A DNA stretch of 64,000 nucleotides, taken from contig NZ_JACJQG010000036.1 in NCBI RefSeq assembly GCF_014696435.1, forward strand, positions 1-64,000, written 5' to 3'. The translations under genes and the position numbers were made by a program. Origin of the DNA: Calothrix anomala FACHB-343 (GTDB taxonomy: Bacteria > Cyanobacteriota > Cyanobacteriia > Cyanobacteriales > Nostocaceae). The notes beneath the pieces are model-generated. The model was not told where the DNA came from and searched no databases. It worked only from the letters and a program-made list of their open reading frames with translations. Below, piece after piece: positions 11,001-20,053 of this stretch (positions within the stretch are counted from its first letter, which is position 1; each line of letters begins with the position of its first letter).

Positions 11001-11371
11001 AGTTAAATCAAGTATTTATGAATGTCTTGAGTAATGCGATTGATGCATTAGAAGAATATCGAGAATCTCATCCAGAAAATCATCAAAGTCAAATTACAAT
11101 TTACACTTCTATTGGCAATATGAAGGGTAATATGAAGAGTGTAGTAATTCGCATTGCTGATAACGGGGCTGGTATTCCTGAAGCTTTAAAAACCAGAATT
11201 TGTGACCCATTTTTTACCACTAAGCCAGTAGGTAAAGGTACTGGCTTAGGGTTATCAATTAGTTACAAAATTGTTGTAGAAAAACATGGTGGTATTTTTA
11301 AATCTGATTCTGAACCAGGTTTAGGTACAGAATTCTGGATTGAAATTCCTATTCAACAGAATGGTTATTAG
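8063..11371 (+). CDS. Cyanobacteriochrome hybrid sensor: four GAF domains plus histidine kinase
   Basis: The product has 1102 residues and is soluble. GAF1 (about 20-196) has phytochrome-like [10 protein letters not shown] and a PCHVQYL motif (C138-H139). GAF2 (about 225-430) lacks a bilin Cys. GAF3 and GAF4 (about 445-630, 628-815) are near-repeats with C555-H556 and C738-H739 in the CH(L/I)(D/E) context of red/green cyanobacteriochromes and a DW near the second strand. A coiled linker leads to HisKA (H844 in GIAHEINNP) and a HATPase with N, G1 and G2 boxes. It should bind up to three bilins and autophosphorylate. No response regulator gene is adjacent. Confidence 0.93.
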   Translation: MTPIAKINLQLNLEQEGLLRRITNSIRETLDLEDILTTTTKEVRSLLKTDRVMIYKFHTDGSGQVIAESIYNNRLPSLFGLNFPADDIPPHARELFKNSQVRSVVNVEKQQIGYSHLRHSQTGEQLADDIHYRPVDPCHVQYLTAMGVKSSLVAPIICHAELWGLLVSHHADSHEISADEIDIVQMVVEQLSIAIAQSHLLIQAHNKAEREANINRIAALLHSLPTIVLQPALEATVAALGGSGGRLCIRNNAFNFQNSTFRPFTECLIPGSDCIRLFICGEQPAFKEPTIYPLIEQFNIWQEHYQSGECDVWAISDIYETPNMRTMQLAFQGTKIRSILMIPLNYRQELVGYLSIFRNEIDTETLWAGRFDTDSRQLYPRQSFELWRETKTAQIQKWTDEEIEMSREIGKNFASAIQQYELYQQVQVFNLNLEKQVRRRTIEVHKTAEQQQAVFGVIAKIRESLDIKNIFQITTKEVCQLIKADRVCIYRFDGDWGGEFVGDFEVASPHWSNESKLKVNTVWNDTYLQDTQGGRYRYNETFAVNDIYKMGFTQCHLDNLEEYQIYAFVLAPIFVGQQLWGLLCSYQHSGPRQWQNSEVNFLSQIAAQLGVALQQAELLRRTQEQALDLKQAAEQQRVLFEVVAKIRESLDLEAIFQTTTQEICKALQADRVAVYQFHADWSGEFIAEFVGEGWIKLVSPESKTIWQDSYLQETQGGRYRQNETFAVHDIYRAGHSHCHIELLEQFQIKAYAIAPIFIGQKLWGLLAAYQNSAPRHWEPSEIQFLAQIANQLGVALQQVNLFLQTQQQTQQLTQALYDLQETQTQLIQTEKMSSLGQLVAGIAHEINNPVNFIYGNLVHVSEYADDLLKMLDLYEQELPHPSQKIWQLREEIDLEFINEDLPKTLTSMKVGIDRIRQIVLGLRNFSRLDEAEMKAVNIHEGIDNTLLILQHRLKAKPESPAINIVKNYDELPLVECYAGQLNQVFMNVLSNAIDALEEYRESHPENHQSQITIYTSIGNMKGNMKSVVIRIADNGAGIPEALKTRICDPFFTTKPVGKGTGLGLSISYKIVVEKHGGIFKSDSEPGLGTEFWIEIPIQQNGY

Positions 11372-11397
11372 AGACGCGATTAATCGCGTCTGTACAA

Positions 11398-11486
11398 TTG
11401 TCATTTGTCATTGGTCATTTGTCATTTGTCATTGGATTTCAATCCAAAATCCAAAATCTAAAATCCAAAATTCTTTCAATGCCCAA
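11398..11486. repeat. TCATTTG heptamer array and AATCCAAA repeat
   Basis: At 11398-11435 there are five imperfect units of TCATTTG/TCATTGG. They are followed by AATCCAAA/AATCTAAA units to about 11475. These lie between the convergent ends of the sensor kinase and dnaN and are typical intergenic repeats. Confidence 0.7.
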
Positions 11487-11496
11487 TGCCCCATAT

Positions 11497-12654
11497 TTAA
11501 CTTCTCAGTTGTACTGGCATAGCTAAATAAGTCATTTTTAAAGCGCCTAAAGGTGTAAAAATTACTGGAGTTAGGCTTTGATTGAGGTGCATTTGGATTT
11601 CTGAAGATGGTAATTCTTTTAAGCCTTCCATGAGATATTTGATATTAAAAGCAATATCTATATCTTCACCAGAAATTTGGGCTGGCATGGATTCTCTACC
11701 GCTACCTATATCTTGAGATTCACAAGATAATGTAATTTCTTGGTTAGCGCCATTAATGGTGAGTTTGACAATATTATTTTTCTGATCGGCTAGAACTGCA
11801 ATTCGTTCTAAAGTGCTGACAAATTGTTTTCTATCAAGAGTAACTTGGCGCTCAAATTGACGGGGTATCAATTGACGATACGCAGGATATTGCCCTTCTA
11901 AAGTGCGGCTGGTTAAGCGTTGATTTTTCCAAGCAAAGACAACTTGACCTTGATCTAAATATAAAGCTACAGGTTCATCATCAGCAGAACTATGAGCTAA
12001 CATTCTTTGGAGTTCCCGCAGCGCTCTGGCTGGTACTGTCACTTCTAATTGGTTACTATTTTCCATAGGACGCTCGTTTGTAGTTTCTACGACTGCTAAA
12101 CGATGTCCATCAGTAGCGGCAAATTCGAGGGTGTCTTGTTTAACTGTTAAATGTACGCCTGTGAGTACTTGTTTAGTTTCATCGCCACTGGTAGCAAATA
12201 AGGAACCGCGTAAGCCTTCAATTAAGGCGGCGGCGGTTAGGTGAATGACTTCGGAATTTTCAATTATAGGTAATTCGGGAAACTCTTCTGCACCCATTGC
12301 GCGTACTTGGTAATGTCCGCTTTTTGGTGTCAGAGTAACGATTAAACCCTCGCCTGTGTTGGTTTCGGTTGCTGATTCATCATCGAGGGTGATTTCGCCT
12401 TCTGGGAGACGAGAGGTAATATCTACGAGTAATTTAGCAGGAAGAGCGATCGCACCTCCTTGCCACACCTCAGCATTAAAGCTGGTACGGATACCCAAGC
12501 TGAGATCGAAGGCGGTGAGGCTTACTTGGTTAGTTTGTGCATCTGCTTGTAGCAGCACATTAGCAAGTACTGGATGTGTCGGTCGTGAAGGGACAGCACG
12601 GCTAACAAGGGAAAGGTTTGTACTGAGGTCACTTTGGGCGCAAACTAATTTCAT
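11497..12654 (-). CDS. dnaN: DNA polymerase III sliding clamp, beta subunit
   Basis: From the ATG at 12654 the product has 385 residues, beginning MKLVCAQSDLSTNLS as cyanobacterial clamps do. An upstream in-frame ATG at 12711 would add 19 residues and is less likely. Three clamp domains are visible: AVPSRPTHPVLANVLL at the start, a middle domain around SGDETKQVLTGVHL and TDGHRLAVVE, and the C-terminal end MTYLAMPVQLRS. The ring-shaped dimer tethers the replicative polymerase to DNA. The gene is monocistronic here and convergent with the sensor kinase. Confidence 0.97.
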   Translation of the reverse strand: MKLVCAQSDLSTNLSLVSRAVPSRPTHPVLANVLLQADAQTNQVSLTAFDLSLGIRTSFNAEVWQGGAIALPAKLLVDITSRLPEGEITLDDESATETNTGEGLIVTLTPKSGHYQVRAMGAEEFPELPIIENSEVIHLTAAALIEGLRGSLFATSGDETKQVLTGVHLTVKQDTLEFAATDGHRLAVVETTNERPMENSNQLEVTVPARALRELQRMLAHSSADDEPVALYLDQGQVVFAWKNQRLTSRTLEGQYPAYRQLIPRQFERQVTLDRKQFVSTLERIAVLADQKNNIVKLTINGANQEITLSCESQDIGSGRESMPAQISGEDIDIAFNIKYLMEGLKELPSSEIQMHLNQSLTPVIFTPLGALKMTYLAMPVQLRS

Positions 12655-12770
12655 GGTCAAGTTCAGCTTGTGAATGTCTATACTACCACTGTAGAAAGAT
12701 TTTTCAGTCATTGTTCGCTAGCAGCTTTGATTACCAAGCTGAACAGTTCTGACCATTGAGCGTGAATTAC

Positions 12771-12891
12771 GGGACATCCAATTTTTAAATACCCAATCAA
12801 TTTGTAGTGCGAGCGTCTCGCTCGCTGGTTTTCAAAAGCGAGCAAGATGCTCGCACTACGGAATTTGGGTAATTTATTTTTTGTAAGTACC
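12771..12891. mobile_element. MITE-like element, copy A (121 bp)
   Basis: It begins GGGACATCCA and ends GTAAGTACC, has a large internal stem (GTAGTGCGAGC..GCTCGCACTAC) and is flanked by the direct triplet TAC. Copy B at 43011-43132 is nearly identical in reverse orientation. Its last base joins the triplet to form the stop codon of the radical SAM gene. It has no coding capacity. Confidence 0.85.
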
Positions 12892-14480
12892 TACATATTC
12901 TTAACTAGGGTTCGTTCCACCTGAGGTAGTACAGAAACTTCTAATGGGTCGTAGCCTAGCTGTTGCGTAATGCGTTCCCTGGCTAAAACTCGATATTCCC
13001 AAAAATGCTCACCCGCAGCGCATAACGCCAAATACATATTCAGAACTTGGGGTTTTGTCCACAGCAGTGTCCATAGTTGTCCCCAAAATTGCCCTCTAAT
13101 TTCTGGTCGTCGTAAGCCTTGATGCCAGATTAACTGGGCAAAAAGCCGCAACTTTCTACCTACAGGAATCTGCATTGTTTGTGTTCCCCTTTTAGAGGGC
13201 ACAATATTGAGGCACTGTTGAAAAGCTCTGCGCAGATAGTTTACAGGTTCGTATAACGTCCAGAAGCCTTCTACATACTCTCTAGCAATTTCGGCAATGG
13301 GGCGGGTGGGAATAAAATTCATCAGAGTATTCTGATCTCCCGTGGGATGAATGCTATCACCCTCAATTAAACGCTGTTCCTGTTGGAGGCGATTCCAGAG
13401 GGCTGTGTTGGGTGGAGCTTGGAGGATGCCCAACATAGGTTGAGGAATACTGGTTTGTTCCACAAAGGCTTGAATTCTTTCTCCTGCACCAGTGCGTTCT
13501 CCATCAAACCCCAGAATGAACCCAGCATAGATCAGCAAACCTGCTTCATTGATTTTGTGACAGGCTTCTACTAAGGGGTTGCGTGTATTTTGCACTTTGC
13601 GCGTTACGACGAGGCTATCTTGATCGGGAGTTTCAATACCGAGAAAGACAGCATAAAATCCTGCTTCTACCATCAGTTCTAGCAGTTCATCATCTTCTGC
13701 TAAGTTCACAGAGGCTTCGGTCATGAAGGTGAAGGGATAGTTGTGCTGCTGCATCCAAGGAATCAATTCTCTTAAAAAGCGTTTTACATTACGCTGATTG
13801 CCAATAAAGTTGTCATCGACAATGAATAGCGAGCCTCGCCAACCTAAATCATAGAGATATTGCAACTCTGCTAAGGTTTGAGCAGGTTCTTTAGTCCGCG
13901 ATTTGCGACCGTAGAGAGAGATAATGTCACAAAATTCGCAATTGAAGGGACAACCGCGAGAAAACTGAATTGCCATCATGAAGTAGGCATCAAGTTCCAG
14001 CAGGTCAAAGCGAGGCATAGGGCTTTGAGTCACATCCGGCTTTTCTGGGGAGCGGAAGATTCCTTGAGTTTGACCTTGAGCGATCGCTTCTAAGAATAGC
14101 GGAACTGTCATCTCTCCTTCATCTAGGATGAGATAATCTGCTCCAGAAGCTTGGGCTTCCTGTGGGACTGATGTGGGATAAGGCCCGCCTACTGCTACTT
14201 TTTTACCTAACCTTACAGCTTTTTTAATCAGAGCGTGGAAATCTGGTCTCTGCACCAGCATGGCAGAGATAATCACTAGGTCACACCACTCCCAATCTGC
14301 CTCTGTCTCTAGGCGGACATTGCGGTCATAAAATCTTACTTGCCAATCTTCGGGTAATAATGCTGCAACAGTAATGATTCCCAAGGGTGGAATGACGGCT
14401 TTGAGTCCAGCGATTTCCATAGCGCGATCGTAAGACCAAAAAGACTGAGGAAACTGGGGGTAGAGCAACAGTGTTTTCAT
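12891..14480 (-). CDS. B12-binding radical SAM protein (DUF4070 C-terminus)
   Basis: The product has 529 residues. The N-terminal B12-binding domain (about 1-150) starts with a KTLLLYPQFP strand and has a PPLGI motif and a VAVGGPYPT segment. The radical SAM core (about 165-390) has the CxxxCxxC cluster motif in GCPFNCEFCD. The C-terminal 130 residues resemble DUF4070. HpnP, the hopanoid C-2 methylase, has this architecture, but so do other cyanobacterial enzymes and no hopanoid genes are adjacent, so the substrate is left open. Its stop codon TAG is partly made by MITE copy A; before insertion it would have been TAA at the same codon. Confidence 0.88.
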   Translation of the reverse strand: MKTLLLYPQFPQSFWSYDRAMEIAGLKAVIPPLGIITVAALLPEDWQVRFYDRNVRLETEADWEWCDLVIISAMLVQRPDFHALIKKAVRLGKKVAVGGPYPTSVPQEAQASGADYLILDEGEMTVPLFLEAIAQGQTQGIFRSPEKPDVTQSPMPRFDLLELDAYFMMAIQFSRGCPFNCEFCDIISLYGRKSRTKEPAQTLAELQYLYDLGWRGSLFIVDDNFIGNQRNVKRFLRELIPWMQQHNYPFTFMTEASVNLAEDDELLELMVEAGFYAVFLGIETPDQDSLVVTRKVQNTRNPLVEACHKINEAGLLIYAGFILGFDGERTGAGERIQAFVEQTSIPQPMLGILQAPPNTALWNRLQQEQRLIEGDSIHPTGDQNTLMNFIPTRPIAEIAREYVEGFWTLYEPVNYLRRAFQQCLNIVPSKRGTQTMQIPVGRKLRLFAQLIWHQGLRRPEIRGQFWGQLWTLLWTKPQVLNMYLALCAAGEHFWEYRVLARERITQQLGYDPLEVSVLPQVERTLVKNM

Positions 14481-14645
14481 AGTCTCTTTTTAAGATCCTT
14501 AGTGCATGGTTGCTTATTTTTGCACAAGCGCATAGAGAAAGAGTCTAGCAAAAGTTAGATTTATGGAAGAAGAAATCAGAATTTATTTTTCTGGAGTTGA
14601 ATGGTAGCACTGAAGGGTGGGTTTAAGGAAATTTTTGTGATTGAT

Positions 14646-14906
14646 TTATCTTAATTCGATGTCTTGTTCAAAAACTAATATCAAATCATTTATAGTTTTT
14701 TTGTATTGAAACCCATAGTCTAACAAAGCTTGCTTTAAAGTTTCTCCTTCAGATGCTTCGAGTTTATGTTTGGGGCTAATCTCAATAGTTGCCTCATTTA
14801 CTGTAAAATCGAAATAGTCTTTAAATTGACTATAATCCCAGTTTAGTTTTCTCGCTGCATTTAACTCAATGGCAGCTAATGTATCATCAAATTTGCTGTT
14901 AACCAT
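14646..14906 (-). CDS. Small hypothetical protein (86 aa)
   Basis: It has no signal peptide or membrane helix. It reads as a compact alpha/beta protein (KLNWDYSQFKDYFDF, then TVNEATIEISPKHKLEA). A weak purine-rich stretch precedes the ATG. I recognise no family. AT content matches neighbouring small genes. Confidence 0.55.
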   Translation of the reverse strand: MVNSKFDDTLAAIELNAARKLNWDYSQFKDYFDFTVNEATIEISPKHKLEASEGETLKQALLDYGFQYKKTINDLILVFEQDIELR

Positions 14907-15462
14907 GAGTTGGTCTCTCCCAGGAGCTTAAAAATATATCTTAACAAAAATTAGAACTAAAAAACTCAATGTCACCCTTAATGAAGAGCGAAGACTAACT
15001 GCTAAGTATAGCGAAGTTAACAATTATAGTTATTGAAAAGCAGATGACAGATGCTACAAAGAAAGATTGTTTAAATGCGATTTAAATTGGTAAATCTAAT
15101 TATGTTTGTTTGCCATTTTATCCTAATACATTTTGAAAATCTCAAAAATCCATCTTTTGGTTAATATAAAAAATTAAATTATAAAGTTATCGTACATAAA
15201 AGGGTTTAAGACCCCTACGTCTATACGTAGTATCATTTTCAGTCGGGGTTTAAATCCCCGACTGAAAATGCCTTTAATTTTGAATTTTGAATTTTGAATT
15301 TTGAATTGTTAAGATTTAAAGTTATTTATTCAAATTTACAATCTATAAATTAAGTTGATTTTATAGTCAATCAAGATTGACAAGACTATTAGTATTCATG
15401 TTTATGAGTCGATCAATTCTGAAGCAGAACCGCAATCCTCAGACAAATAATATTCTTTTGAT
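14907..15462. repeat. Gap with a perfect 15-bp hairpin and a TTTTGAA array
   Basis: Bases 15234-15248 and 15256-15270 are exact reverse complements around a 7-nt loop. A TTTTGAA/TGAATTT heptamer array follows at about 15277-15308. The hairpin has no T-run and is more likely a dispersed repeat than a terminator. No gene is seen in the gap. Confidence 0.6.
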
Positions 15463-16437
15463 TTAATTGCAATCGCAATTTTTGACAATATGCAAAATTG
15501 CTTTGACAATCAACTCTGGTTGATCGATCCAGACAAAATGACTACTTATATCAGTTTGAATTTGCATAGAATTTGTAGATAAATTCATTAATTCATCGTG
15601 CATTTTGTCGCGTAAATCGTTAGCGGCTTTACTAGGTAAAAGTAGCGTCCAAAAAGAAGGATGAAAAAAAGTATTGGCTTTAATATTAACTATAGGTAAT
15701 TCCCCAAAATCATTAGCTGACATAACTTGGCGACTACTATTATCTAAATTTAAGATTTCCCGACTCATGGTAATCCAGTGTTTAGGACGACAAAAAGAAC
15801 GCTTAACTGATTTGAGAGTTTTTTTGGGAAATTTCCCTAATTCACGCTTGATGAGTTCAAATGTGCCAATCAATTTCAGTAATCTGACAATACCGAGAAC
15901 TGAGCCTAAAAAGGACATCACAAAGCCGGAGAGAAAAAAGTATTTCAGACATTGTAAAGGAATGGGCATTTTCAACATAGCCGTTTCATGAAGCCCATCA
16001 GTCAGAACCATGCCGATAACTTTGTGGGGAAATCGCTTTGCATACAAGCGCACGTTATAGCTACCGAAGGAATTACCCACGAGAATATAAGGGGGTTCAA
16101 TTCCGGCTTGAGTTAACAGACAATCGAGTTCTGTGACGATTTGCTGACTGGTTCGGGGATAAGGACTATGATCGCTCCAACCATAGCCAGCGCGATCGTA
16201 AATACAAACTTTTGTCAGTTTGGCTATCTCTGGTAGGAGTAAATAACCTTCAATTCCGCCTAAACTGTGGTCGATTACCACTGTCGGCCCGGATTCGCCG
16301 GCTGTGTAAAGGTGTAGGTTATAACCACCTACATCAATGAGCTTTCCTGGTGGGGGGTGACGATCTTCGAGCAAGCAAGCGATCGCCTGATAGCAAGTTG
16401 TAGCCAACAGTATCATACTGTTGATAGATGGCAACAT
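15463..16437 (-). CDS. Alpha/beta hydrolase
   Basis: The product has 324 residues. The fold is shown by a DHSLGG oxyanion segment, the nucleophile elbow GNSFGSYNVRL (Ser as nucleophile), a TDGLHETA acid strand and a late HFVWIDQPELIV with the catalytic His. An N-terminal hydrophobic stretch (about 6-20) could be a weak membrane anchor. The substrate cannot be told. The gene starts 21 bp after the stop of the upstream minus-strand gene, so the two are probably co-transcribed. Confidence 0.85.
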   Translation of the reverse strand: MLPSINSMILLATTCYQAIACLLEDRHPPPGKLIDVGGYNLHLYTAGESGPTVVIDHSLGGIEGYLLLPEIAKLTKVCIYDRAGYGWSDHSPYPRTSQQIVTELDCLLTQAGIEPPYILVGNSFGSYNVRLYAKRFPHKVIGMVLTDGLHETAMLKMPIPLQCLKYFFLSGFVMSFLGSVLGIVRLLKLIGTFELIKRELGKFPKKTLKSVKRSFCRPKHWITMSREILNLDNSSRQVMSANDFGELPIVNIKANTFFHPSFWTLLLPSKAANDLRDKMHDELMNLSTNSMQIQTDISSHFVWIDQPELIVKAILHIVKNCDCN

Positions 16438-16457
16438 GTTGTAAGTATGATTGATTA

Positions 16458-17069
16458 TTAGTTTTTAGACCAGCGCCAATTATAACGGTTCCATTCGTAA
16501 ATTCCTTGAATTTCATATTCAGCACCATTATTGAAGCGGACAATACAATTGCTACAGAAAGTATCGCCATTCTCAATTTCCGCAACTTGTAGCACCACAC
16601 AGCCGAACCATTCTCGCTTACAGGGGCCATCATCCTGCACCCATTCCCACATTGCATTACAAATTTCAATGCGATCGCCCGCTTTTAATTTGAGCGCATC
16701 CTCAAAATATACATATTTATCAAAATGATATGGCTGAAGGCGATTGAGCCATTGCAAACCGTAACGTTCCCGAATAAATTGTACTTCTCCAGAATCTGAC
16801 GCATTCAGCCAATCATTCAAGAATTGCGCTTTCCAGTTACCATTGTCTTGTTCGTGTGTTTTCACGAATTGCAAAAATGCTGCTAATTCTTCTGAGGTCA
16901 GTTCATCTAAGGGATTAGCAATTTCTAGCACCCCACAATGAGAATTTTCGGGAATTTGCTCAATTACTTGCAGTAGTATCTGTTTCTGTGTCTCAGTGAG
17001 AGGACAGCTGGCTACATCACAACACTTAAAGGCTGCTTGCAAAGCTGCTTTAATCTCATCCGGAGTCAT
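16458..17069 (-). CDS. Conserved hypothetical protein with Cys pairs (203 aa)
   Basis: The product is soluble. Two halves are visible: an N-terminal helical region with KCCDVASCP, and a C-terminal beta-rich region with a DDGPCKREWFGCVVL stretch and FCSNCIVRF, which gives a possible metal site of four Cys. I do not recognise the family. It is followed closely by the alpha/beta hydrolase gene on the same strand. Confidence 0.65.
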   Translation of the reverse strand: MTPDEIKAALQAAFKCCDVASCPLTETQKQILLQVIEQIPENSHCGVLEIANPLDELTSEELAAFLQFVKTHEQDNGNWKAQFLNDWLNASDSGEVQFIRERYGLQWLNRLQPYHFDKYVYFEDALKLKAGDRIEICNAMWEWVQDDGPCKREWFGCVVLQVAEIENGDTFCSNCIVRFNNGAEYEIQGIYEWNRYNWRWSKN

Positions 17070-17454
17070 AAGTTAATAGCAAGTTAAGGGTTGTTTTCCC
17101 TAATTATTACAAAAGTTTAATCAAAGTCTCCAATATCTTTTGGTTAGTTGTCAGTTGTCAGTTGTTAGAGACGCGATAACCCTTGTCTGTACAATGGTCA
17201 ATGGTCAATGGTCAATAGTCAATGGTTACTAGGGGCGGGTTTATGCGAGATCGTCATGAATCAGTGAGGATATCTGTGAACCCGCCCGTACAGTTTTCAG
17301 TTATCATTAGACCTCTGTGTCTCTCAGTCTGTGCATCTACTTCACTTCATACGGATTGAGACAGGTATACCGATGAATGCGTTAGTGATATATGTAAGAA
17401 AACAGCAAACAATAAATTATCCCGTAGAAACCTTGGTAAGATTAGTTTTTAGAT
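17070..17454. repeat. Gap with GTTGTCA and GGTCAAT heptamer repeats
   Basis: Arrays of GTTGTCA (about 17146-17168) and GGTCAAT (about 17193-17226) lie between divergent genes. No gene is seen; promoters for both flanking genes must lie here. Confidence 0.6.
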
Positions 17455-17943
17455 ATGGAAAATAAAAGTAGCAGCAAATCTTGGTTAAATTTACTAGACT
17501 TAGCTAAGTCATTTTATCCCAGAGAAATCAAGGTAATCTTTATTTCTTGTCTCATCAGTGTTTTTCTCTGGATATTTACTCCCCCGGCTGTAGCGCTGAC
17601 ACAAATTAAACTCTTTGATATTTCTTATAAAGACTGTCCTCCAGAACTGGCGGAAGGTGCTGTGATTAGTAGCGGTTCTGGGGCGGCTAACTGTTTTATT
17701 GTTACAGGTAAAGCGGAAAATGGTACATATAAAACCGTCTACGATGCAGATATTTTCGGACGGATTTATGATGCTAACAACGATCCAATACTCCAAAATC
17801 GCACTCGTTTAGGTTCAATTGCGGAGATACCACCAGGTATCAGTGATTTTGAATTGCGAATTTCTGTACCTGCAAACCAGCCAACCCCGTTGAAGCTGAA
17901 GCAGTTTAAAGCTGCTGGGTTTAGCGGTCAGGTGCGCAAGTAA
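17455..17943 (+). CDS. Exported hypothetical protein (162 aa)
   Basis: A membrane helix or late signal sequence spans about 25-47 (VIFISCLISVFLWIFTPPA) and ends in AVAL, a plausible cleavage site. The mature part is a beta-rich domain of about 110 residues containing two Cys (KDCPPELAEG and ANCFIVTG) that could form a disulfide. It is probably periplasmic. The family is not recognised. Confidence 0.65.
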   Translation: MENKSSSKSWLNLLDLAKSFYPREIKVIFISCLISVFLWIFTPPAVALTQIKLFDISYKDCPPELAEGAVISSGSGAANCFIVTGKAENGTYKTVYDADIFGRIYDANNDPILQNRTRLGSIAEIPPGISDFELRISVPANQPTPLKLKQFKAAGFSGQVRK

Positions 17944-18074
17944 TCAGCTAATCTGCTTTTAAGTTGCATAATCCATTGTGAGGGCTGTTGACTGTTGACT
18001 GTTGACAGTCCTCATTAGGAGTTATGTAATTTAGATGCGCATTAGCTTAACCTTTAATAAATTTTTAACCATCA

Positions 18075-18104
18075 AATAGGGTGGGTATTACCCACCCTAT
18101 TTTT
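18075..18104 (+). terminator. Hairpin terminator
   Basis: A 12-bp perfect stem (AATAGGGTGGGT and its complement) with a 3-nt loop is followed by a short T-run. It lies 131 bp downstream of the exported protein gene and just upstream of the transposon. Confidence 0.65.
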
Positions 18105-18252
18105 CATCAGCTGCACAATAGTGATTACATAATATAGCGTTTTCCCATCCAACCAAAAGCCTCAAGGGGTCGCCCATCATACCAAAGGTTGATGGGTGGG
18201 GAATTGAGGCAAACATTCTCTGACTGAGCAAAGCGAATCCTTATTTTTGAGG

Positions 18253-18654
18253 TCATTGTTGTTGCTGCACATATTCTTTTAACTGCTCAACTGTGACCCC
18301 ACCACAACTAGCAACAAAGTAAGAACCTGTCCACAGCACAGGTTTTGTATACACTTGGTTCAAGATAGGTTCAAACTCTTTACGAATTAATCGACTAGAA
18401 ACAGTTTTGAGGTTAGCAATAAATTTGCTGAGTTCAATTTGTGGATGGTAACGAATGAGTAAATGTACATGATCAACTTCACCGTTAAATTCTACTAATG
18501 TACATTCCCATTTAGTACAGGTATCTTTAAATATTTCTGCCAGCCTAGAAAGCATAGCCTCATTAATCACCATTCTCCTGTATTTAGTCACAAAAACTAT
18601 ATGAGCAGTAAGAGAATAAACTGAGCGAAAACCTTTATCATATAAATCTTCCAT
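18253..18654 (-). CDS. tnpA: Y1-type HUH transposase TnpA
   Basis: The product has 133 residues, the full length for IS200/IS605 TnpA. The metal-binding HUH motif is H62-V-H64 in DHVHLLI, and the nucleophile is probably Y128 in LKEYVQQQ near the C-terminus. It would cut and rejoin single-stranded DNA at the hairpin-marked ends. It is divergent from tnpB with 29 bp between the start codons. Everything needed for activity appears present. Confidence 0.95.
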   Translation of the reverse strand: MEDLYDKGFRSVYSLTAHIVFVTKYRRMVINEAMLSRLAEIFKDTCTKWECTLVEFNGEVDHVHLLIRYHPQIELSKFIANLKTVSSRLIRKEFEPILNQVYTKPVLWTGSYFVASCGGVTVEQLKEYVQQQQ

Positions 18655-18683
18655 CGATAAGCAATAAATGATATACTGATATT

Positions 18684-19976
18684 ATGATTTTAACTTACTG
18701 CTACCGAATTTTACCTAATGCCGCGCAAATAGCTTTGATGTCAAATACATTAGAGCTACTACGCCGTCATTGGAATTACGCATTTGGGCAGAGGTTAGAT
18801 GCACTCCACAGAAGTCGCTGTCAAATTGATCGATGTTCAATAGTTAGTGAACCAATTGGAGAAATCCCACAGCGAGTTAATTACTATACTCAGCAAGCGG
18901 ATTTAAAGCAAACGAAAATACTGTTTCCCGATTACAAAAATATCTGGGCAGAATCTCAGCAAATCAATTTACAGCGTTTAAATCAAGCATGGGAACGCTG
19001 GTTAATTCCTGACGCATCAGGAAAACGCGGCGGTCGTCCCAGATTTAAAAAGCCTGGAGAATTAAGGTCTTTTGTTTATCCACGAGTGAACTGTCCAAAG
19101 GCAGGTGCTAACCTCAAAGACGGCATATTGAAACTCAGTAAAATTGGTGAGATGCCAGTCATCTTACACCGACCATTACCAGAGGGCTTTGTACTCAAAA
19201 CTTGTACGATTGTGTGCAAAGCAGATGGATGGTACTGCTGCATTGCCATGCAAGATAATTCTGTGCCGCAATTATTACCTCTTGATGAGGTTAAATCTGC
19301 GATAGGGGTTGATGTTGGGCTAAAAGAATTTTTGACAACATCAGATGGTGATACAGTTGCTATTCCACAGATTTATCGTCAAACTCAACATCATTTAGCA
19401 CGACAACAACGTCAACTAGCTCGTCAACAAAAAGGCTCTCGGCGACAAGCTAAAAAGAAAAACCACATAGCCAGAATTCATCAAAGGATTGAGCGTCAAA
19501 GGAAAGATTTTCACCACAAAACAGCACACAAACTAGTCAAAAATTTTGACTTAATCGCAGTGGAAGACTTGAATATCAAAGGTCTTGCTAAAACACGATT
19601 GAGTAAATCAATTCTGGATGCCGCATGGGGGGCATTTATCAATATCTTGGAAGCAGTGGCGGTCAAACGCGGTGTCCGAGTCGTGAAAGTTAACCCCCAT
19701 TCTACTAGCCAGGATTGTTCCGGTTGCGGTCATAAAGTCCCGAAAAGTCTCTCTGTTCGTTTGCATCATTGTCCGAAATGCGGGTTATTGATGGATAGAG
19801 ATGAGAATGCCGCAGTTAATATTTTAAATCGGGCAATTAGCGAGGTGGGACTCATCTTGCCTGCGCGTGGAGGCTTCGGGGTTGCCCCGCCTGTGAAGCG
19901 CGAAGCTTTTTTAGAATTTGATTGTTCTCAACTATCTGGTTCTAGATTAGAAGCTCCCGTTATACCGCAAGGTTAA
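18684..19976 (+). CDS. tnpB: TnpB, RNA-guided nuclease of the IS605 family
   Basis: The product has 430 residues. The split RuvC site is complete: D210 (GVDVGLKEF), E294 (VEDLNIKGL) and D373 (DRDENAAVN). The zinc ribbon has two CxxC pairs (CSGCGHK and CPKCG). A basic helical segment (HLARQQRQLARQQKG) precedes the second RuvC part. Family members cut DNA next to a short target motif under guidance of an RNA made from the transposon right end. The stop codon lies inside the right-end hairpin, as is usual. Confidence 0.95.
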   Translation: MILTYCYRILPNAAQIALMSNTLELLRRHWNYAFGQRLDALHRSRCQIDRCSIVSEPIGEIPQRVNYYTQQADLKQTKILFPDYKNIWAESQQINLQRLNQAWERWLIPDASGKRGGRPRFKKPGELRSFVYPRVNCPKAGANLKDGILKLSKIGEMPVILHRPLPEGFVLKTCTIVCKADGWYCCIAMQDNSVPQLLPLDEVKSAIGVDVGLKEFLTTSDGDTVAIPQIYRQTQHHLARQQRQLARQQKGSRRQAKKKNHIARIHQRIERQRKDFHHKTAHKLVKNFDLIAVEDLNIKGLAKTRLSKSILDAAWGAFINILEAVAVKRGVRVVKVNPHSTSQDCSGCGHKVPKSLSVRLHHCPKCGLLMDRDENAAVNILNRAISEVGLILPARGGFGVAPPVKREAFLEFDCSQLSGSRLEAPVIPQG

Positions 19977-20000
19977 CGGGAGAGAACGTCACTGAAGTAG
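19850..20000 (+). ncRNA. Probable TnpB guide RNA (omega/reRNA) scaffold
   Basis: In this family the guide RNA is made from the 3' end of tnpB and the right end. Here the tnpB tail and the 19954-19982 hairpin would form the scaffold, and the bases just beyond the element (about 19997-20016) would be the guide. This is inferred by analogy; the limits are approximate. Confidence 0.45.
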
Positions 20001-20053
20001 AGGAAAAAGTTGTTTACCACAGATGAACACAGATGAATTCATCGCTCAGTAGA

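Larger units (their letters stand above)
18150..19996. mobile_element. IS200/IS605-family transposon (tnpA and tnpB divergent)
   Basis: The left-end hairpin lies at 18173-18196 (7-bp stem, loop TACCAAAGGT). The right-end hairpin lies at 19954-19982 (9-bp stem, loop TACCGCAAGGT). The matching loops mark them as the two subterminal hairpins of one element. Between them lie a Y1 transposase gene on the minus strand and a TnpB gene on the plus strand. Exact cleavage points are not resolvable by eye, so the outer limits are approximate. Such elements leave no target duplication. Confidence 0.88.

Noticed and set aside
11497-12711. Longer dnaN start at 12711
   Set aside because: The extra 19 residues are not clamp-like; the ATG at 12654 gives the standard N-terminus.
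12891-14480. Firm assignment of the radical SAM gene as hpnP
   Set aside because: The architecture fits but similar enzymes exist, and no hopanoid genes are nearby.
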